64,000 bases of DNA, taken from Siphonodentalium dalli (lineage: Eukaryota > Mollusca > Scaphopoda > Gadilida > Siphonodentaliidae). Shown here piece after piece: positions 1-9,959 of this stretch. The stretch lies in contig CP136064.1 of NCBI GenBank assembly GCA_032622095.1, positions 247,227,827-247,291,826 of the forward strand, written 5' to 3'. The notes under the pieces are model-generated. The model saw only the letters and a program-made list of their open reading frames with translations. It was not told where the DNA came from and did not search any database. The stretch's first letter is position 1; each line of letters opens with the position of its first letter. Made by a program: the position numbers and the translations under genes.

Positions 1-1347
1 ACCAGGGGGTGGTGTAGCGATGTCGCTATTTTAAATAAATATCATGTAATCTTGTTTCGGTCTAGCGGCAACGTAGTTTCAAAAGTCACAGTTTTGTCAT
101 CTTTTCATCGCTAATTCACCTCATTCTATTCGTAACACTCACATCACTTTACATCTTTTAGTTAATCATTCCATGCTTCATTGTAATATTCATATCCTAA
201 TTTCCTAACTTTGATAACTTTCATAATATTCCGCATTGTAAGTCATTAATTCTAATTGTTTTCGCCCTTGGATGTCAACATGGCCTGGTTCGCCGGTGGC
301 GCTATTGCACTGTGGGTAGCTTTAGCTCCCCCAACTGTCAATGTTTCACCGGGGCAACCACGTGCTCGCGGCAATCCGACCACATTTTGTGGTCAGATTC
401 CAACCATATGGTCGGAAACCGACCATATATATGGTCAGATTTCCAACTATATGGTTGCCTACTATAAAAGCTAGGCAACCACTTCCGGTGGTTGGCACTT
501 AGTAACGACTATTTGAAAGCGCAAGCAGCATAGTTTAACTGTCAACATAGATATAGAATTGAGTCTTTTGACCTAGTTATGCCTAAAATGTGTTTGTAAA
601 CATTAGATAGAGCATTACGTTGGGCGCATTTGCAGAGCGTTCAGGCTCAAGATAGTTGGTTTAGTTAGAAAAAGACATAAATATCTGGCAATGTTTATTA
701 AAGAGAGATCCTCTTTCAGTTTCATAACTGAAATATATAAGCAAACCATGATGGCATCCACATGTTAATTGTTATTGACTACTGTTATTGTTTCTATATA
801 TTCAATCATCCATCCTACTGTCTGAGATGAGAAATATGAATATAAACTTGATCATCACTTCTACCAAGAGTGGACTATAAATCCATTACAAGTATCCATA
901 GGGCCTAAAGTAGTATCTAGTGCAGGTCCCTAACCCCCCCCCCCAGTGGCTCATAGTCATAGGTAGGGTACCAATGAATCCAGGTCAAGATACAAGATCT
1001 CAAGTTAAGAACGCAAACTAGGACGGATAAAAGAATATACAGTAACAAACAAAAAGAGAAGTAAAGGGTTGCACGCTACCAAAACTATGGATGGTCCTAT
1101 AAATTGGAGGACATATGGTGCAAGGACCATCAGTGCACCATCACCAGAGAAGCGGAAGTCCAGGTAACACCACAGCCACCGTCTACGCCGACGAATTTGA
1201 AGATTAATCCTTTCCGAGAGCAAACCGAAGCCTTAGACCTGACGACCCACAAGGAGGAATGAAGAAAGAAGAAATAACGTATTATTAATTTTTAAATGAT
1301 TTTATTATATATGTATACTTAAGTTAATTCGGTGCGAATTTTCAGTA
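1..1347. repeat. LTR-like direct repeat, copy 1 (1347-bp unit)
   Basis: The sequence from position 1 reappears from 1348 with only scattered substitutions (for example near 588, 637 and 770-830). The two copies stay alignable to about 1086 and 2427. Copy 1 carries about 260 bp more (1087-1347) before copy 2 begins. A purine-rich AGGGGGTGG directly precedes TGTAGCGATGTCGC, which resembles a polypurine tract followed by the 5' TG of an LTR. There is a TATA box about 450 bp in. I see no clear CA end, primer-binding site, gag or pol. LTR is therefore an inference, while the direct repeat itself is seen directly. The 72-codon frame at 256-474, repeated at 1603-1821, has no recognisable domain. Confidence 0.6.
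463..470 (+). promoter_or_regulatory. TATA box in LTR-like repeat
   Basis: TATAAAAG lies just after a run of short palindromes built on GACCA...TGGTC: a hairpin at 378-394, ACCATATGGT at 403-412, and a perfect 16-base palindrome GACCATATATATGGTC at 421-436. The arrangement looks like an LTR U3 promoter. The same arrangement is present in copy 2. Confidence 0.45.
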
Positions 1348-2427
1348 ACCAGGGGGTGGTGTAGCGATGTCGCTATTTTAAATAAATATCATGTAATCTT
1401 GTTTCGGTCTAGCGGCAACGTAGTTTCAAAAGTCACAGTTTTGTCATCTTTTCATCGCTAATTCACCTCATTCTATTCGTAACACTCACATCACTTTACA
1501 TCTTTTAGTTAATCATTCCATGCTTCATTGTAATATTCATATCCTAATTTCCTAACTTTGATAACTTTCATAATATTCCGCATTGTAAGTCATTAATTCT
1601 AATTGTTTTCGCCCTTGGATGTCAACATGGCCTGGTTCGCCGGTGGCGCTATTGCACTGTGGGTAGCTTTAGCTCCCCCAACTGTCAATGTTTCACCGGG
1701 GCAACCACGTGCTCGCGGCAATCCGACCACATTTTGTGGTCAGATTCCAACCATATGGTCGGAAACCGACCATATATATGGTCAGATTTCCAACTATATG
1801 GTTGCCTACTATAAAAGCTAGGCAACCACTTCCGGTGGTTGGCACTTAGTAACGACTATTTGAAAGCGCAAGCAGCATAGTTTAACTGTCAACATAGATA
1901 TAGAATTGAGTCTTTTGACCTAGTTATGCCTAAAAGGTGTTTGTAAACATTAGATAGAGCATTACGTTGGGCGCATTTGCAGAGCTTTCAGGCTCAAGAT
2001 AGTTGGTTTAGTTAGAAAAAGACATAAATATCTGGCAATGTTTATTAAAGAGAGATCCTCTTTCAGTTTCATAACTGAAATATATAAGCAAACCATGATG
2101 GCATCCACATGTTAATTGTTACTGACTACTGTAATTGATTCTATATATTCCATCATCCATCCTTCTGTCTGAGTTGAGAAATATGAATATAAACTTGATC
2201 ATTATTTCTACCAAGAGTGGACTATAAATCCATTACAAGTATCCATAGGGCCTAAAGTAGTATCTAGTGCAGGTCCCTAAACCCCAGGGGCTCATAGTCA
2301 TAGGTAGGGTACCAAGGAATCCAGGTCAAGATACAATATCTCAAGTTAAGAACGCAGACTAGGACGGATAAAAGAATATACAGTAACGAACAAAGGGAGA
2401 AGGGTTGCACGCTACCAATACTATACA
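1348..2427. repeat. LTR-like direct repeat, copy 2
   Basis: This is the second copy of the unit beginning at position 1, at an offset of 1347 bp. It stops being alignable at about 2427, where an open PolB reading frame begins at once. The repeat was therefore joined to, or inserted in, the Polinton DNA polymerase gene, whose N-terminal part is missing here. The close similarity of the two copies suggests a fairly recent duplication or insertion compared with the heavily broken Polinton genes. Confidence 0.6.
1810..1817 (+). promoter_or_regulatory. TATA box in LTR-like repeat, copy 2
   Basis: This is the counterpart of the TATAAAAG at 463-470, with the same upstream palindromes, in the second copy of the direct repeat. 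Confidence 0.45.
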
Positions 2428-2429
2428 TC

Positions 2430-3405
2430 AAAGAACAGCGTGCTTTAGTTGGAGTTTGGACGCATGTAGAATTATTCAAAGCAATAGAATTGGGTTACCA
2501 AATTCTGGAAGTGTACCAAGTTTGGCATTGGACTGAGTGGTCGGACAACGTATACAGGGATTACATTTATAAATACCTCAAAATTAAACAAGAAGCAAGT
2601 GGATATCCAAAATATGTTAAAAATGAAGAAGTTAAGATAAATACATTAAAGATTATTATGAGGTTGAAGGTATACAACTTGAAAAAGACAAAATCGAAAA
2701 AAAAAACAGGACTAAAAATTAATGATAAATTGCATATGGGGAAAAAATGCACAAAATAATATTCTTACTAAAACGGAATATATCTCAGAACCATCCAGAT
2801 ATTTTGAACTAATAACTCATAAAATATCACCGTCAAAGCAGTTGAAATTTTTGAACATGATAAATTCACATTATTCAGCTATGAAAATAAAACCGACATT
2901 ATAGAACCACACCCATCTGCCAATGTAGTTGTTGCATCATTTGTCACAGCATATGCACGCTTGGAGTTGTATAAAGTTTTAGAAAAACTCCAAGATCGGG
3001 TGTTGTATTTCGACACCGATAGCTGTATGTATATTTTCAATCCAGAAAAAGAAAATATCAAAACCGAAGACAGCTACCTAGGTAAATGGACTGATGAACA
3101 TCCGGATGCTAAAATCATAAAATTTGTAAGGTTAGGACCAAAATATTATGGATCAGTACGTGAAACATTTAAGGTCAAGGGTATCACTCTGGATTATAAA
3201 ACTAAACAGCAAGTAAATTTTCATTCAATGGTTGAATGTGTTAACGACCGGTCAAACTTTCAACGTGTCATAAACTATCCATGCAGAATAAAACGCATAA
3301 AGAACCGATAAGTCATTAGTGAAGAGCAAACAAAAACATTACGATCTGTGTTACAAACGACTTGGTGTGGGTAAATACAACACAACTACTTATGGATGGA
3401 ATTGA
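2430..3405 (+). pseudogene. Polinton family-B DNA polymerase, C-terminal part
   Basis: In an intact element this enzyme replicates the Polinton from protein primers. Only the palm and C-terminal region remains. The segment around 2433-2605 reads as the typical stretch ending in the conserved IKQEASGYP. The catalytic motif C, YFDTDS, is at 3006-3023 with both aspartates present. A terminal Tyr-Gly-Trp-Asn followed by TGA at 3403-3405 fits the usual tyrosine- and glycine-containing C-terminus. The reading passes through at least three frame changes (near 2745, 2900 and 3310), so it is non-functional. The N-terminal exonuclease and TPR regions are absent, replaced upstream by the LTR-like repeat. 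Family assignment is secure; exact breaks were not aligned. Confidence 0.85.
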
Positions 3406-3734
3406 TGTGTTACCAGCAGAAATGCTTTTGCAATAACTTGATCGAAATGTCAAAAATGGATCAAGAAATCAAACGAGAACTTAAACAAACTTGGTTTTTG
3501 AGGGAGAGTAAGATTATAATGCAGACATTGCTGAAAGGACATTTCGCTGAGTGGGCAGAGCCGATTGAGAGATCAGAATTTGAAACTGATTTCTTAATGG
3601 ATATATTGAAACAACTTTTTTCAGATTATTGGATATTTCATGGTGTTCCTAAAAACAAAATAAACGAAATTCGTGAATTAGTTGAAATTAACTTCGCTGA
3701 ATATCAAGACAGGATTCTCAATGAAAAAACTTAG
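3396..3734 (+). CDS. Unrecognised ORF between PolB and ATPase
   Basis: This is a 112-codon open frame beginning just inside the last codons of the polymerase remnant. It is charged and predicted mostly helical, with no cysteine/histidine cluster, signal peptide or membrane segment. The second Met near 3411 may be the true start, because the first codons overlap the polymerase C-terminus in another frame. Its position between PolB and the packaging ATPase and its codon usage match the other Polinton remnants, so it is probably a Polinton accessory gene or part of one. The sequence continues in broken frames to about 3890. I do not recognise a family. Confidence 0.45.
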   Translation: MELMCYQQKCFCNNLIEMSKMDQEIKRELKQTWFLRESKIIMQTLLKGHFAEWAEPIERSEFETDFLMDILKQLFSDYWIFHGVPKNKINEIRELVEINFAEYQDRILNEKT

Positions 3735-3900
3735 AAATTCGAAGAGGTGACAAGAATATATGGATACATTATTGTCCGAGAACCATGTGCAATTTTCACT
3801 GTTGAAAAGTTATTTGAAGAAGCACTTAGATAATGAACTCATTTCGATATTTGGAATAATTTGGAGTTATGGTGATTCTTCATTGAAAAAATAAAAAAGG

Positions 3901-4598
3901 TTGATTCCGAACAATCCTAATCAGTCTTACATGATCTGTCTCAGGGTAAAGATGGACGAATCATTGTTGTTCAAACATCCCTGTAACATTTCCATATGCG
4001 GACCAAGTGGTTGTGGTAAAACAGAATTTGTTAAGAAATTAATCGAATATAAAGAAGACTTGTTTAAACCTGTTCCATACAAAGTCGTTTGGTGTTACAA
4101 AGAATGGCAAAATACCTATAGTCAGATGCAAGAATTTCACAATATTCAATTTTTACATGGAATACCGGATGATGACAATGAACTTGTTGATGACACAGAC
4201 TTACCACACCTCATCGTTTTTGATGACATGTTAGGTGATAAAGATGAAGATTTTTTGTTTTGTGGTTTACAAAAGGATATCACAGATATACATCTGTTAT
4301 TTACATAACTCAAAACATGTTTCAGAAATCTAAAGCGAGTACAACTTTGATTTTGAATGCACATTACATGGTACTATTTCAAAGTGTGCGTGATATAGGT
4401 CAAATAAAAATGCTTGCCTCTCAAATGCAAATACCTCATTTAATGCAAACATATGATGATGCAACTTCAACCGATCATGGTTATTTACTACTCGATTTTC
4501 ACCCAAAAACGGATAAATCGTTCAGACTTAGAACTGATATTTTCCATCGCTGGCTCATAAATGACGATCGAGGTGCGGTAATATATGCATCGGTATAA
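3901..4598 (+). pseudogene. Polinton packaging-type ATPase (FtsK/HerA-like), one frameshift
   Basis: This is the DNA-packaging ATPase shared by Polintons and adenovirus-like dsDNA viruses. Walker A GPSGCGKT lies at 4000-4023 and Walker B LIVFDDM at 4210-4230. The first part reads in one frame to a stop at 4306-4308. The second part continues in another frame from about 4260 with a sensor-like YITQN segment, then a conserved stretch around LNAHYMVLF and an arginine-containing DIGQIKMLASQM. The frame change therefore lies between about 4250 and 4300, near a T-rich run. Otherwise the domain looks full length, about 225 residues. One frameshift makes this copy non-functional unless it is a sequencing error. 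Confidence 0.85.
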
Positions 4599-4902
4599 AG
4601 ATAAGTGTATCAGCATATTTTCATTTCCAATCATGGAGTCGCATGAAGCAGTCTTGAGTGTATTTTCGACAATCGCTCAATTAATTCTTGATAATCGTTT
4701 CAAACTTCCAAAACAGACCAAAATATTTTTACAAATACACAAAAAAGAGCTGAAGAAAATAGCTGACAGTAGAACCCATATCAATTCGAAAAAGAAAATT
4801 CTTTTAAAAACTGGTGGAGGTGGATTTCTCAGTGGAGTTTTGATCAGAAGTCTTCTAAGACAGAAAGCAAACATAAGTACACAGATAGTTAGTCTAAAAT
4901 AG
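4585..4902 (+). CDS. Small Polinton protein with Lys-rich helix and Gly-rich hydrophobic tail
   Basis: The open frame starts 14 bp before the ATPase stop. A more natural start is the ATG at 4633, giving about 89 residues. It contains a lysine-rich predicted helix (KELKKIADSR) followed by KKKILLKTGGGGFLSGVL, a basic stretch running into a glycine-rich hydrophobic segment. From memory, short proteins of this design sit next to the ATPase in Polintons and related viruses and have been suggested to be virion core or membrane-active peptides; I cannot confirm that here. Placement after the ATPase supports a structural role. The frame is intact. Confidence 0.6.
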   Translation: MHRYKDKCISIFSFPIMESHEAVLSVFSTIAQLILDNRFKLPKQTKIFLQIHKKELKKIADSRTHINSKKKILLKTGGGGFLSGVLIRSLLRQKANISTQIVSLK

Positions 4903-5188
4903 AGTAAATGCTACTAGAGTAAATTCTACTACAATTGCACAGCGAGCTAGTCCAGTTAGAGTAAATTCTACATTTGCACAGCGAGCTACTCCAGCTAGAG
5001 TAAATTATACTGGATTAAATTCTACATTTGCTAGATTTCAACCACTCAACGATAATGGTCCGCAACCAATTCCATCAGTTCAAGAAGCAGAACATTACCC
5101 GTTGGTTCAACGATACTCAAAAATTATGAATCTTTCAAAACCATCAAAAACATTAGCTTTGATCGTAATTTTAATAAACTTAAAGTAA
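4901..5188 (+). pseudogene. Open frame with VNSTFAQRATPAR-type repeats, no start codon
   Basis: In the +1 frame relative to the preceding ORF, codons are open from 4901 to TAA at 5186-5188. The first third contains two to three imperfect copies of a roughly 14-residue motif built on AQRA(S/T)P(V/A)RVN. The corresponding DNA repeat is visible as three copies of GCACAGCGAGCTA/AGAGTAAATT at 4935-5010. There is no in-frame ATG before the last quarter. It may be the frameshifted C-terminal tail of the small glycine-rich protein or the remnant of a separate core protein. Function unknown. Confidence 0.4.
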
Positions 5189-5277
5189 AAAGTAATTCAG
5201 TCATTTGACATTCAACTGTTGAAGAGTAAAGATGGCGAAAAAAACTCCACTGATTAAAAAAATATAGTAGTTTTGTA

Positions 5278-5418
5278 ATGGCTATGAATCAGGCACCAAC
5301 TCATTTTCGAATTTTTATTATAAAAGATGCCCCAAAGAAAGTGATTGATTTACCACTTCTTATGCTAGCACCATTGCTTGGTAAAACAGTCGGTGGAATA
5401 CTTCGCGGTGAAACATGA
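5278..5418 (+). CDS. Short hydrophobic ORF, Polinton context
   Basis: This is a 46-codon open frame beginning ATGGCTATGAATC. Its centre is hydrophobic (LPLLMLAPLLGK), followed by glycine residues. Its last 41 bases overlap the next ORF in a different frame, so the two may be parts of one broken gene. There is no recognisable family. It lies in the gene block between the ATPase and the integrase. Confidence 0.3.
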   Translation: MAMNQAPTHFRIFIIKDAPKKVIDLPLLMLAPLLGKTVGGILRGET

Positions 5419-6133
5419 AGAAAACAAAATGGTCGCTGTTCCCCTCAAAATGTTGGATGACATTAAAAATTTGAGAATAAGTCTAACTAATCCGAAATTA
5501 CCACCTAATCCTGAAATTACAACTGTTTCAAAACTAAGCCGAGAATTGAATTCAGTTTTTGGTCAAAATTTGTCAGCATCCGAGAAGGTTCAATTATATG
5601 GTACAACTTTGCACAAATTGAAAACTTCTCAAAAATCAGTTAGAGGTATTTCAACCCCGAAAACAGAACCACTTAATTATCATAGGGATGTGCTAGAAAG
5701 TATTCCGTTAAAAATGAGAAAAAAAAGCTGAACAACTTTACAACTGATTTCAAAACATCTGCAAATGAAGTTTGATGAACATGGACAATTAACATATAGT
5801 GAAAAAGTTATTAGAGGATCAAATATTGTTGATCTCCTCAATGATATTGTATGACAAAGAAAGGGTTTCGAACCAACAGGTTGGGAAACCTTTTCACAAG
5901 GATTGAGCGAACTTAATGCACCTCAAGATTTGTAAGGAACAGAAACCGTTGGCTTTGATTAAAAAACATTTGAAAGATTCAGATGATGATTTTGAAACTC
6001 CGGTACAAAGCATAAAACCAAAACGATTTGATTCTCATCGATTCACACCAGTGAAAGGTATAAAAGCAAGACATTCAAAAACTAAAATAGCAGATAGGTT
6101 GACACCAATGGGTATTAAAAGCAGAAAAACATA
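5378..6133 (+). pseudogene. Polinton ORF upstream of integrase, basic C-terminus (core-like)
   Basis: The first part (5378-5731, 117 codons) has a pattern I associate with the Polinton ORF just before the integrase: a valine/proline-rich opening (KMVAVPLKMLDD), then a helical region with LSASEKVQLYGTTLHKL. After the stop at 5729-5731 the coding character continues through several breaks to 5916-6133. There a 72-codon frame is rich in lysine and arginine and ends four bases into the integrase ATG (ATAATGG junction). A basic tail of this type would suit a DNA-binding virion core protein, which is an inference. It is broken by at least two stops or frame changes. Confidence 0.55.
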
Positions 6134-7204
6134 ATGGGATCCATACTAGATGAACAGTTATCTAAAATGTTCTATAATCCAAAGAAAGTTGGAAGTTATG
6201 GCGGTGTAAAGAAGCTTTTTGATGAAGCGAAAAGGCAAAATAAAAAAATAAAACTCATAGATGTGAAGAAATGGTTGCAAGGCCAGTCGACATATACTTT
6301 ACACAAACCAATAATTCGAAAATTCCAACGTAGAAAGACTGGAATTGATACTCAATGGCAGGCAGATTTAGCTGATCTTCAGAATTTGAAAAAACATAAT
6401 GATAATTACAGATATCTGTTGTGTGTGATAGACGTTTTTTCAAAATTTGCGTGGGTACTTCCAATCCACGATAAATCTGGACAAACTTTGATCGAATCAT
6501 TCAGGAAAATTTTGAAATCTTCAAAACGTAAACCAAAATCGTTTCAAGCTGATAAAGGTTCTGAATTCAAAAATGAAAAGTTTTTGAAATTTCTGTGATC
6601 AGAAAGCATTCATTTCTTCACAACTGAGAATCCAGAGACTAAAGCAAGTTTTGTTGAGCGATTTCAAAGAACTTTAAAAACTCGTATGTGGAAGTATTTC
6701 ACACACAAAAAAACTTCAAGATATATTGATGTTTTACAACCCCTAGTCGATTCTTACAATAGTTATCACCGTAGCATAAAATCGAAACCGTCAGAAGTTA
6801 CTTTGAAAACTGAAGCTGAAATTTCCAAAAATCTATATGGAACAGGAATTAAAAAAGGAAAATCTACACTGAAAGTGTGTGACTTGGTTCGTATCAACAA
6901 AACCAAAAGAACATTTGAAAAGGGTTATTTACCAAACTGGACTCATGAAATTTTAAAAGTTGATAAAATTTGTAAAACTAATCCAATCACATACAAAGTT
7001 TCTGATCTTGATGGTGAAGAGATTGATAGATCATTCTACAAACATGAAATCCAACATATAAAAGACAGTAAGGTGTATGAAACAGAATCAGTTATTGATA
7101 GAACGAGGAGAGTGGGTGGTAAAACAGTAAAAGAAATTAAAGTTCATTGGCTTGGATATCCAAAAAAGTTTGACAGTTGGATCCCAGCTTCAAATTTAAT
7201 ATAA
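6134..7204 (+). pseudogene. Polinton chromodomain integrase (RVE family), one internal stop
   Basis: This retroviral-type integrase catalyses Polinton insertion. It reads in one frame from 6134 to TAA at 7202-7204, interrupted only by TGA at 6596-6598. The catalytic triad is visible: Asp in WQADL at 6365, Asp in QADKGSEF at 6551, and Glu in FVERF at 6656, giving the D-D-(35)-E spacing. The C-terminal part (about 7090-7201) has the WLGYPKKFDSWIP pattern of a chromodomain, thought to guide insertion to chromatin. The usual length is about 350 residues; here it is 356 codons including the stop. The single TGA between the second and third catalytic residues would remove activity. This is the best-preserved gene of the element. 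Confidence 0.9.
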
Positions 7205-7217
7205 AACAGAATTTATC

Positions 7218-7439
7218 ATGTCGCAAAATCATTCAGATTCAATTAATTTCGATGAACAATCACAATTTCAGTTCTGTGGTGAAAAAGTTGCTAAGAACCA
7301 AGTCACCTACTTCACACAGATAATTATTATTTATATCATAATAATTACATCTATTGTACACATTACTACCCAGAGCGCAAACAAAGAATTGTGGCTTATT
7401 CTTCTAAGTAGCTCTCTAGGTTTAATTCTACCAACACCT
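7218..7439 (+). pseudogene. Polinton small membrane protein, 5' part, split by an insertion
   Basis: It begins 14 bp after the integrase stop. An N-terminal polar region is followed by a strong membrane segment (about TQIIIIYIIIITSIV) and, after a short polar loop, a second hydrophobic segment ending in the typical LP-T-P. I recognise this layout from the small two-pass protein that often follows the Polinton integrase. After the proline the sequence enters a terminal inverted repeat (GGGTCAATACTATGAA), so the codons up to 7490 in this frame are insertion sequence. A plausible continuation resumes at about 9900 on the far side. Confidence 0.65.
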
Positions 7440-7731
7440 GGGGTCAATACTATGAAGCGTTTCTTTGTAAGAATCTACAATTGTTTGTAAGAAATAACAA
7501 TTTATCAATCAGCTGATACTATGAACCTACGATTACAAACATAAATCACAAATAGTACGTGTTCTTTGTATTTACAAATATCTCCCAGTCACAAAGAATT
7601 TTCGAGTACTATGAAAGTTAATTGAAAGTAATAACGTTAAGGAACGTGATTAGAAGGTCTTCGTATTGTGTCCAGCATAATTTTTCAGTTTTCGCACCCT
7701 TAACACGGATAATATACCCATTTATGATACG

Positions 7732-9170
7732 CAGGAACGTGGCGACAAGGGGTCGATTCACCCCCTTGTGAAAATGTTTTTGTCAGCTGGAAATCTCAAG
7801 TACAACCCACAGGGACGTCGCGACAAGGGGGCTGGGTTATGTTTCTCACCCCCAAACATTTTATCAACACTTTCAACAATAGGAAATTTGATATCTGAAA
7901 CAACATGAATTGGAAATTTTACAACAACAATATGTTGAACTTGTTCTCTTATTTTGTTTTTTCAACAATTTATTAGAGGGTATGTGTTTGTTTTATGCCA
8001 ACATTTGCATATTTACCTCCTTTGGTCAAAAGTTTGGATTGAAATGGCCTATATTTAGAAATTGTCAAACCTTAGGGGGATGTCAGCTTGGATGTGAGGT
8101 TGAAGTATGTGTTCCTTGTAACTTCTAAAATTACCCAATTTATTGAAAGTTACAACGTTGTTTTCTTGTGTTAACTTCTTCCAGGAATACTGCCTTTTGG
8201 TCTTTGGTTAGAGGCATTTCGGTGTTGTTGTCTTGATCAACTATAGTTTATAAATGACAAATTAATACAAATTACGCGTGTTCCTAATGTGAGTATTGTT
8301 TTTCGCTCAAGAATGCATTGCGAGGTAAATGATACTCATGTTCATGGGCGGATTATCCTTTGAGAGCACAGTTTTCACAAATGACTACAGCATAAATGCA
8401 GTGACGTGGCAAGATGCTTTCTTCGGTGCACCAACTTCGATATCCAACTGTATCCCCACCCCTCAATCAGAAACTTCTATTTCCTGGAAATGTAATTGTT
8501 TACCCCGGTTGGCTTCTGATTTTCCAGCTGTAACATTAAGTTGTCCAACCCCACCCTTTGGGTTGGACATTTTGACTAAATATGACTAACTAAGTGTTAG
8601 TCACAAACATTATGAGTAACTTTGCACATAATTCCGCAACTTAGATTTTCGCCTTCCCAGTGACTAAGAAAAGTTATGACTAAATCCTGGCCATTTTGAC
8701 TAATTAGTCATTTTGAATCCCCATTTCTTAGTCGTTATGACTAACATCACCCTAGTAATTTTGACTAATGTTATGCCTCAGTCATGTTGGCTGAACTAAG
8801 TTAGTCAACCTGGGGAAAAAAGTTCTGACTAACATGTTAGTCATATTATGTTAGTCATATTGACTACCTTTGTTATCAGCGTAGAAAAATTATGTGGAAT
8901 TTATTTTCAAATTTTTTATTCAAAGGGTGCATATTGAAATTATAGGATGGACACCCCATCACCAAAACAGAGCCCATATAGCCACGTCCCTATCTCGATA
9001 TATTATAAGATATCGGAGCAGTTTGAAATTATAAAATGACCACCCCTCCTATAACCGAGAGCCTTAGCACGTCCCTGCTTCTATACTGTGGACACCCCCT
9101 GATAAAATGGAGCCACGTTCCTGCCTCGATGTGTTATGATAAGAGTAGCGGATCAGTTTGAAATCATAGG
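7732..9170. mobile_element. Degraded hAT-like MITE remnants
   Basis: CAGGAACGTGGCGACAAGGGG at 7732 and CAGGGACGTCGCGACAAGG at 7810 match the left end of the hAT MITE at 38656. GCCACGTCCCT near 8982, CACGTCCCTG near 9069 and GCCACGTTCCTG near 9113 match its right end. Interior phrases such as TTGGAAATTT, caacactttcaac and the CCCCC-rich start are also shared with that element. The right side is a tandem of three imperfect 75-90-bp units, each with GAAATYATAGGATGGNCACC and a copy of the terminus. I found no matching 8-bp target duplication. Confidence 0.55.
8572..8873. repeat. Cluster of TGACTAA / TTAGTCA motifs
   Basis: I count eight TGACTAA and five TTAGTCA in about 300 bp, plus variants (ATGAGTAA, TTAGTCG). 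Spacing is irregular, so this is not a simple tandem repeat. Some form inverted pairs, such as TGACTAATTAGTCA and TGACTAACATGTTAGTCA. The heptamer resembles an AP-1 site (TGASTCA) with one change. No reading frame spans it. Confidence 0.6.
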
Positions 9171-9899
9171 ATGGGCACAATATATATAATGTTCTACCAT
9201 CAAAATAATATTTTGTTTTCACAAACTGAATGGTTGTAATTTGTGAAAACAATGATACCAAATTGGTTGTAGTACTCGATATTACACTGACTTGTACTTA
9301 CATACACATCTACAAACGTATAGTTTATTAGTTAACTTTGCGCAGACAAGTGGTCATCAACTTAGCAATCCGTGTACTGATTGGATAGCTCTGATAAGCG
9401 ATCACCTCTCAACTTATGATTGGTTAATTCTTTTGTAACTTGGGCTTGCCGTGATTCAATATATTGTGAATCGCTCACAGGTAACGGTTTGCCCGTAAGC
9501 AATCTACAATAATCAACAGTAGATCTTTGTGGAATTTGCGAGATTTGGTTAGCTCCTCATTTCATAGTACCGGCGATATCACTAATCACAAAATAATAGC
9601 ACGCATTGTAACTCTCCCATAGAAATTGTTGTCAGTTATTTTAGCTCTATATACATGTCCGTCTAATTTGAACTGGTATTCAGATAACACTGATAACGGG
9701 TGAATGGGAGCAGAGTGGTGAGTTAGTTTTTTCTACGTTTTAGGGGTTTCACTCCTCACCCAGTCTAAGGTATTACAATAATACGGCTAATTTTCCCTGT
9801 ACCATGAAACCACTGTGATAATTAACACAAATTTGTAATTACAAATTAATAAATACTATTTGTATTTACAGGTATAAAATTGTTCATAGTATTGACCCC

Positions 9900-9953
9900 T
9901 CGTGGACTGAAATTATTGAAAAATACTGAGAAAAAATTAATTCATTCTACATA
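9900..9953 (+). pseudogene. Polinton small membrane protein, probable 3' end
   Basis: Immediately after the right inverted repeat of the 7440-9899 insertion, about 17 codons read as a lysine-rich tail to TAA at 9951-9953. That is six bases before the ATG of the minor-capsid-like gene. A short basic tail after the second membrane segment is what an uninterrupted copy would be expected to have. The assignment rests on position and is tentative. Confidence 0.4.
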
Positions 9954-9959
9954 ACTCTC

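Larger units (their letters stand above)
7440..9899. mobile_element. 2.46-kb TIR insertion inside the Polinton
   Basis: GGGGTCAATACTATGA at 7440-7455 is repeated in reverse complement at 9884-9899. The Polinton membrane-protein gene stops at the left repeat and seems to resume after the right one. I see no transposase. The interior holds several imperfect ATACTATGAA motifs near the left end (7517, 7608), a degraded hAT-type element (about 7732-9170) and an array of TGACTAA motifs. A 3-bp duplication (CCT) may flank it, but the junction is ambiguous. Superfamily not assigned. Confidence 0.6.

Noticed and set aside
256-474. 72-codon frame repeated identically at 1603-1821
   Set aside because: It lies in the promoter-like part of the LTR-like unit; identity reflects the recent DNA repeat and there is no recognisable domain.
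2490-3061. Several short - strand frames over the Polinton polymerase
   Set aside because: Shadows of the + strand polymerase coding region without domains.
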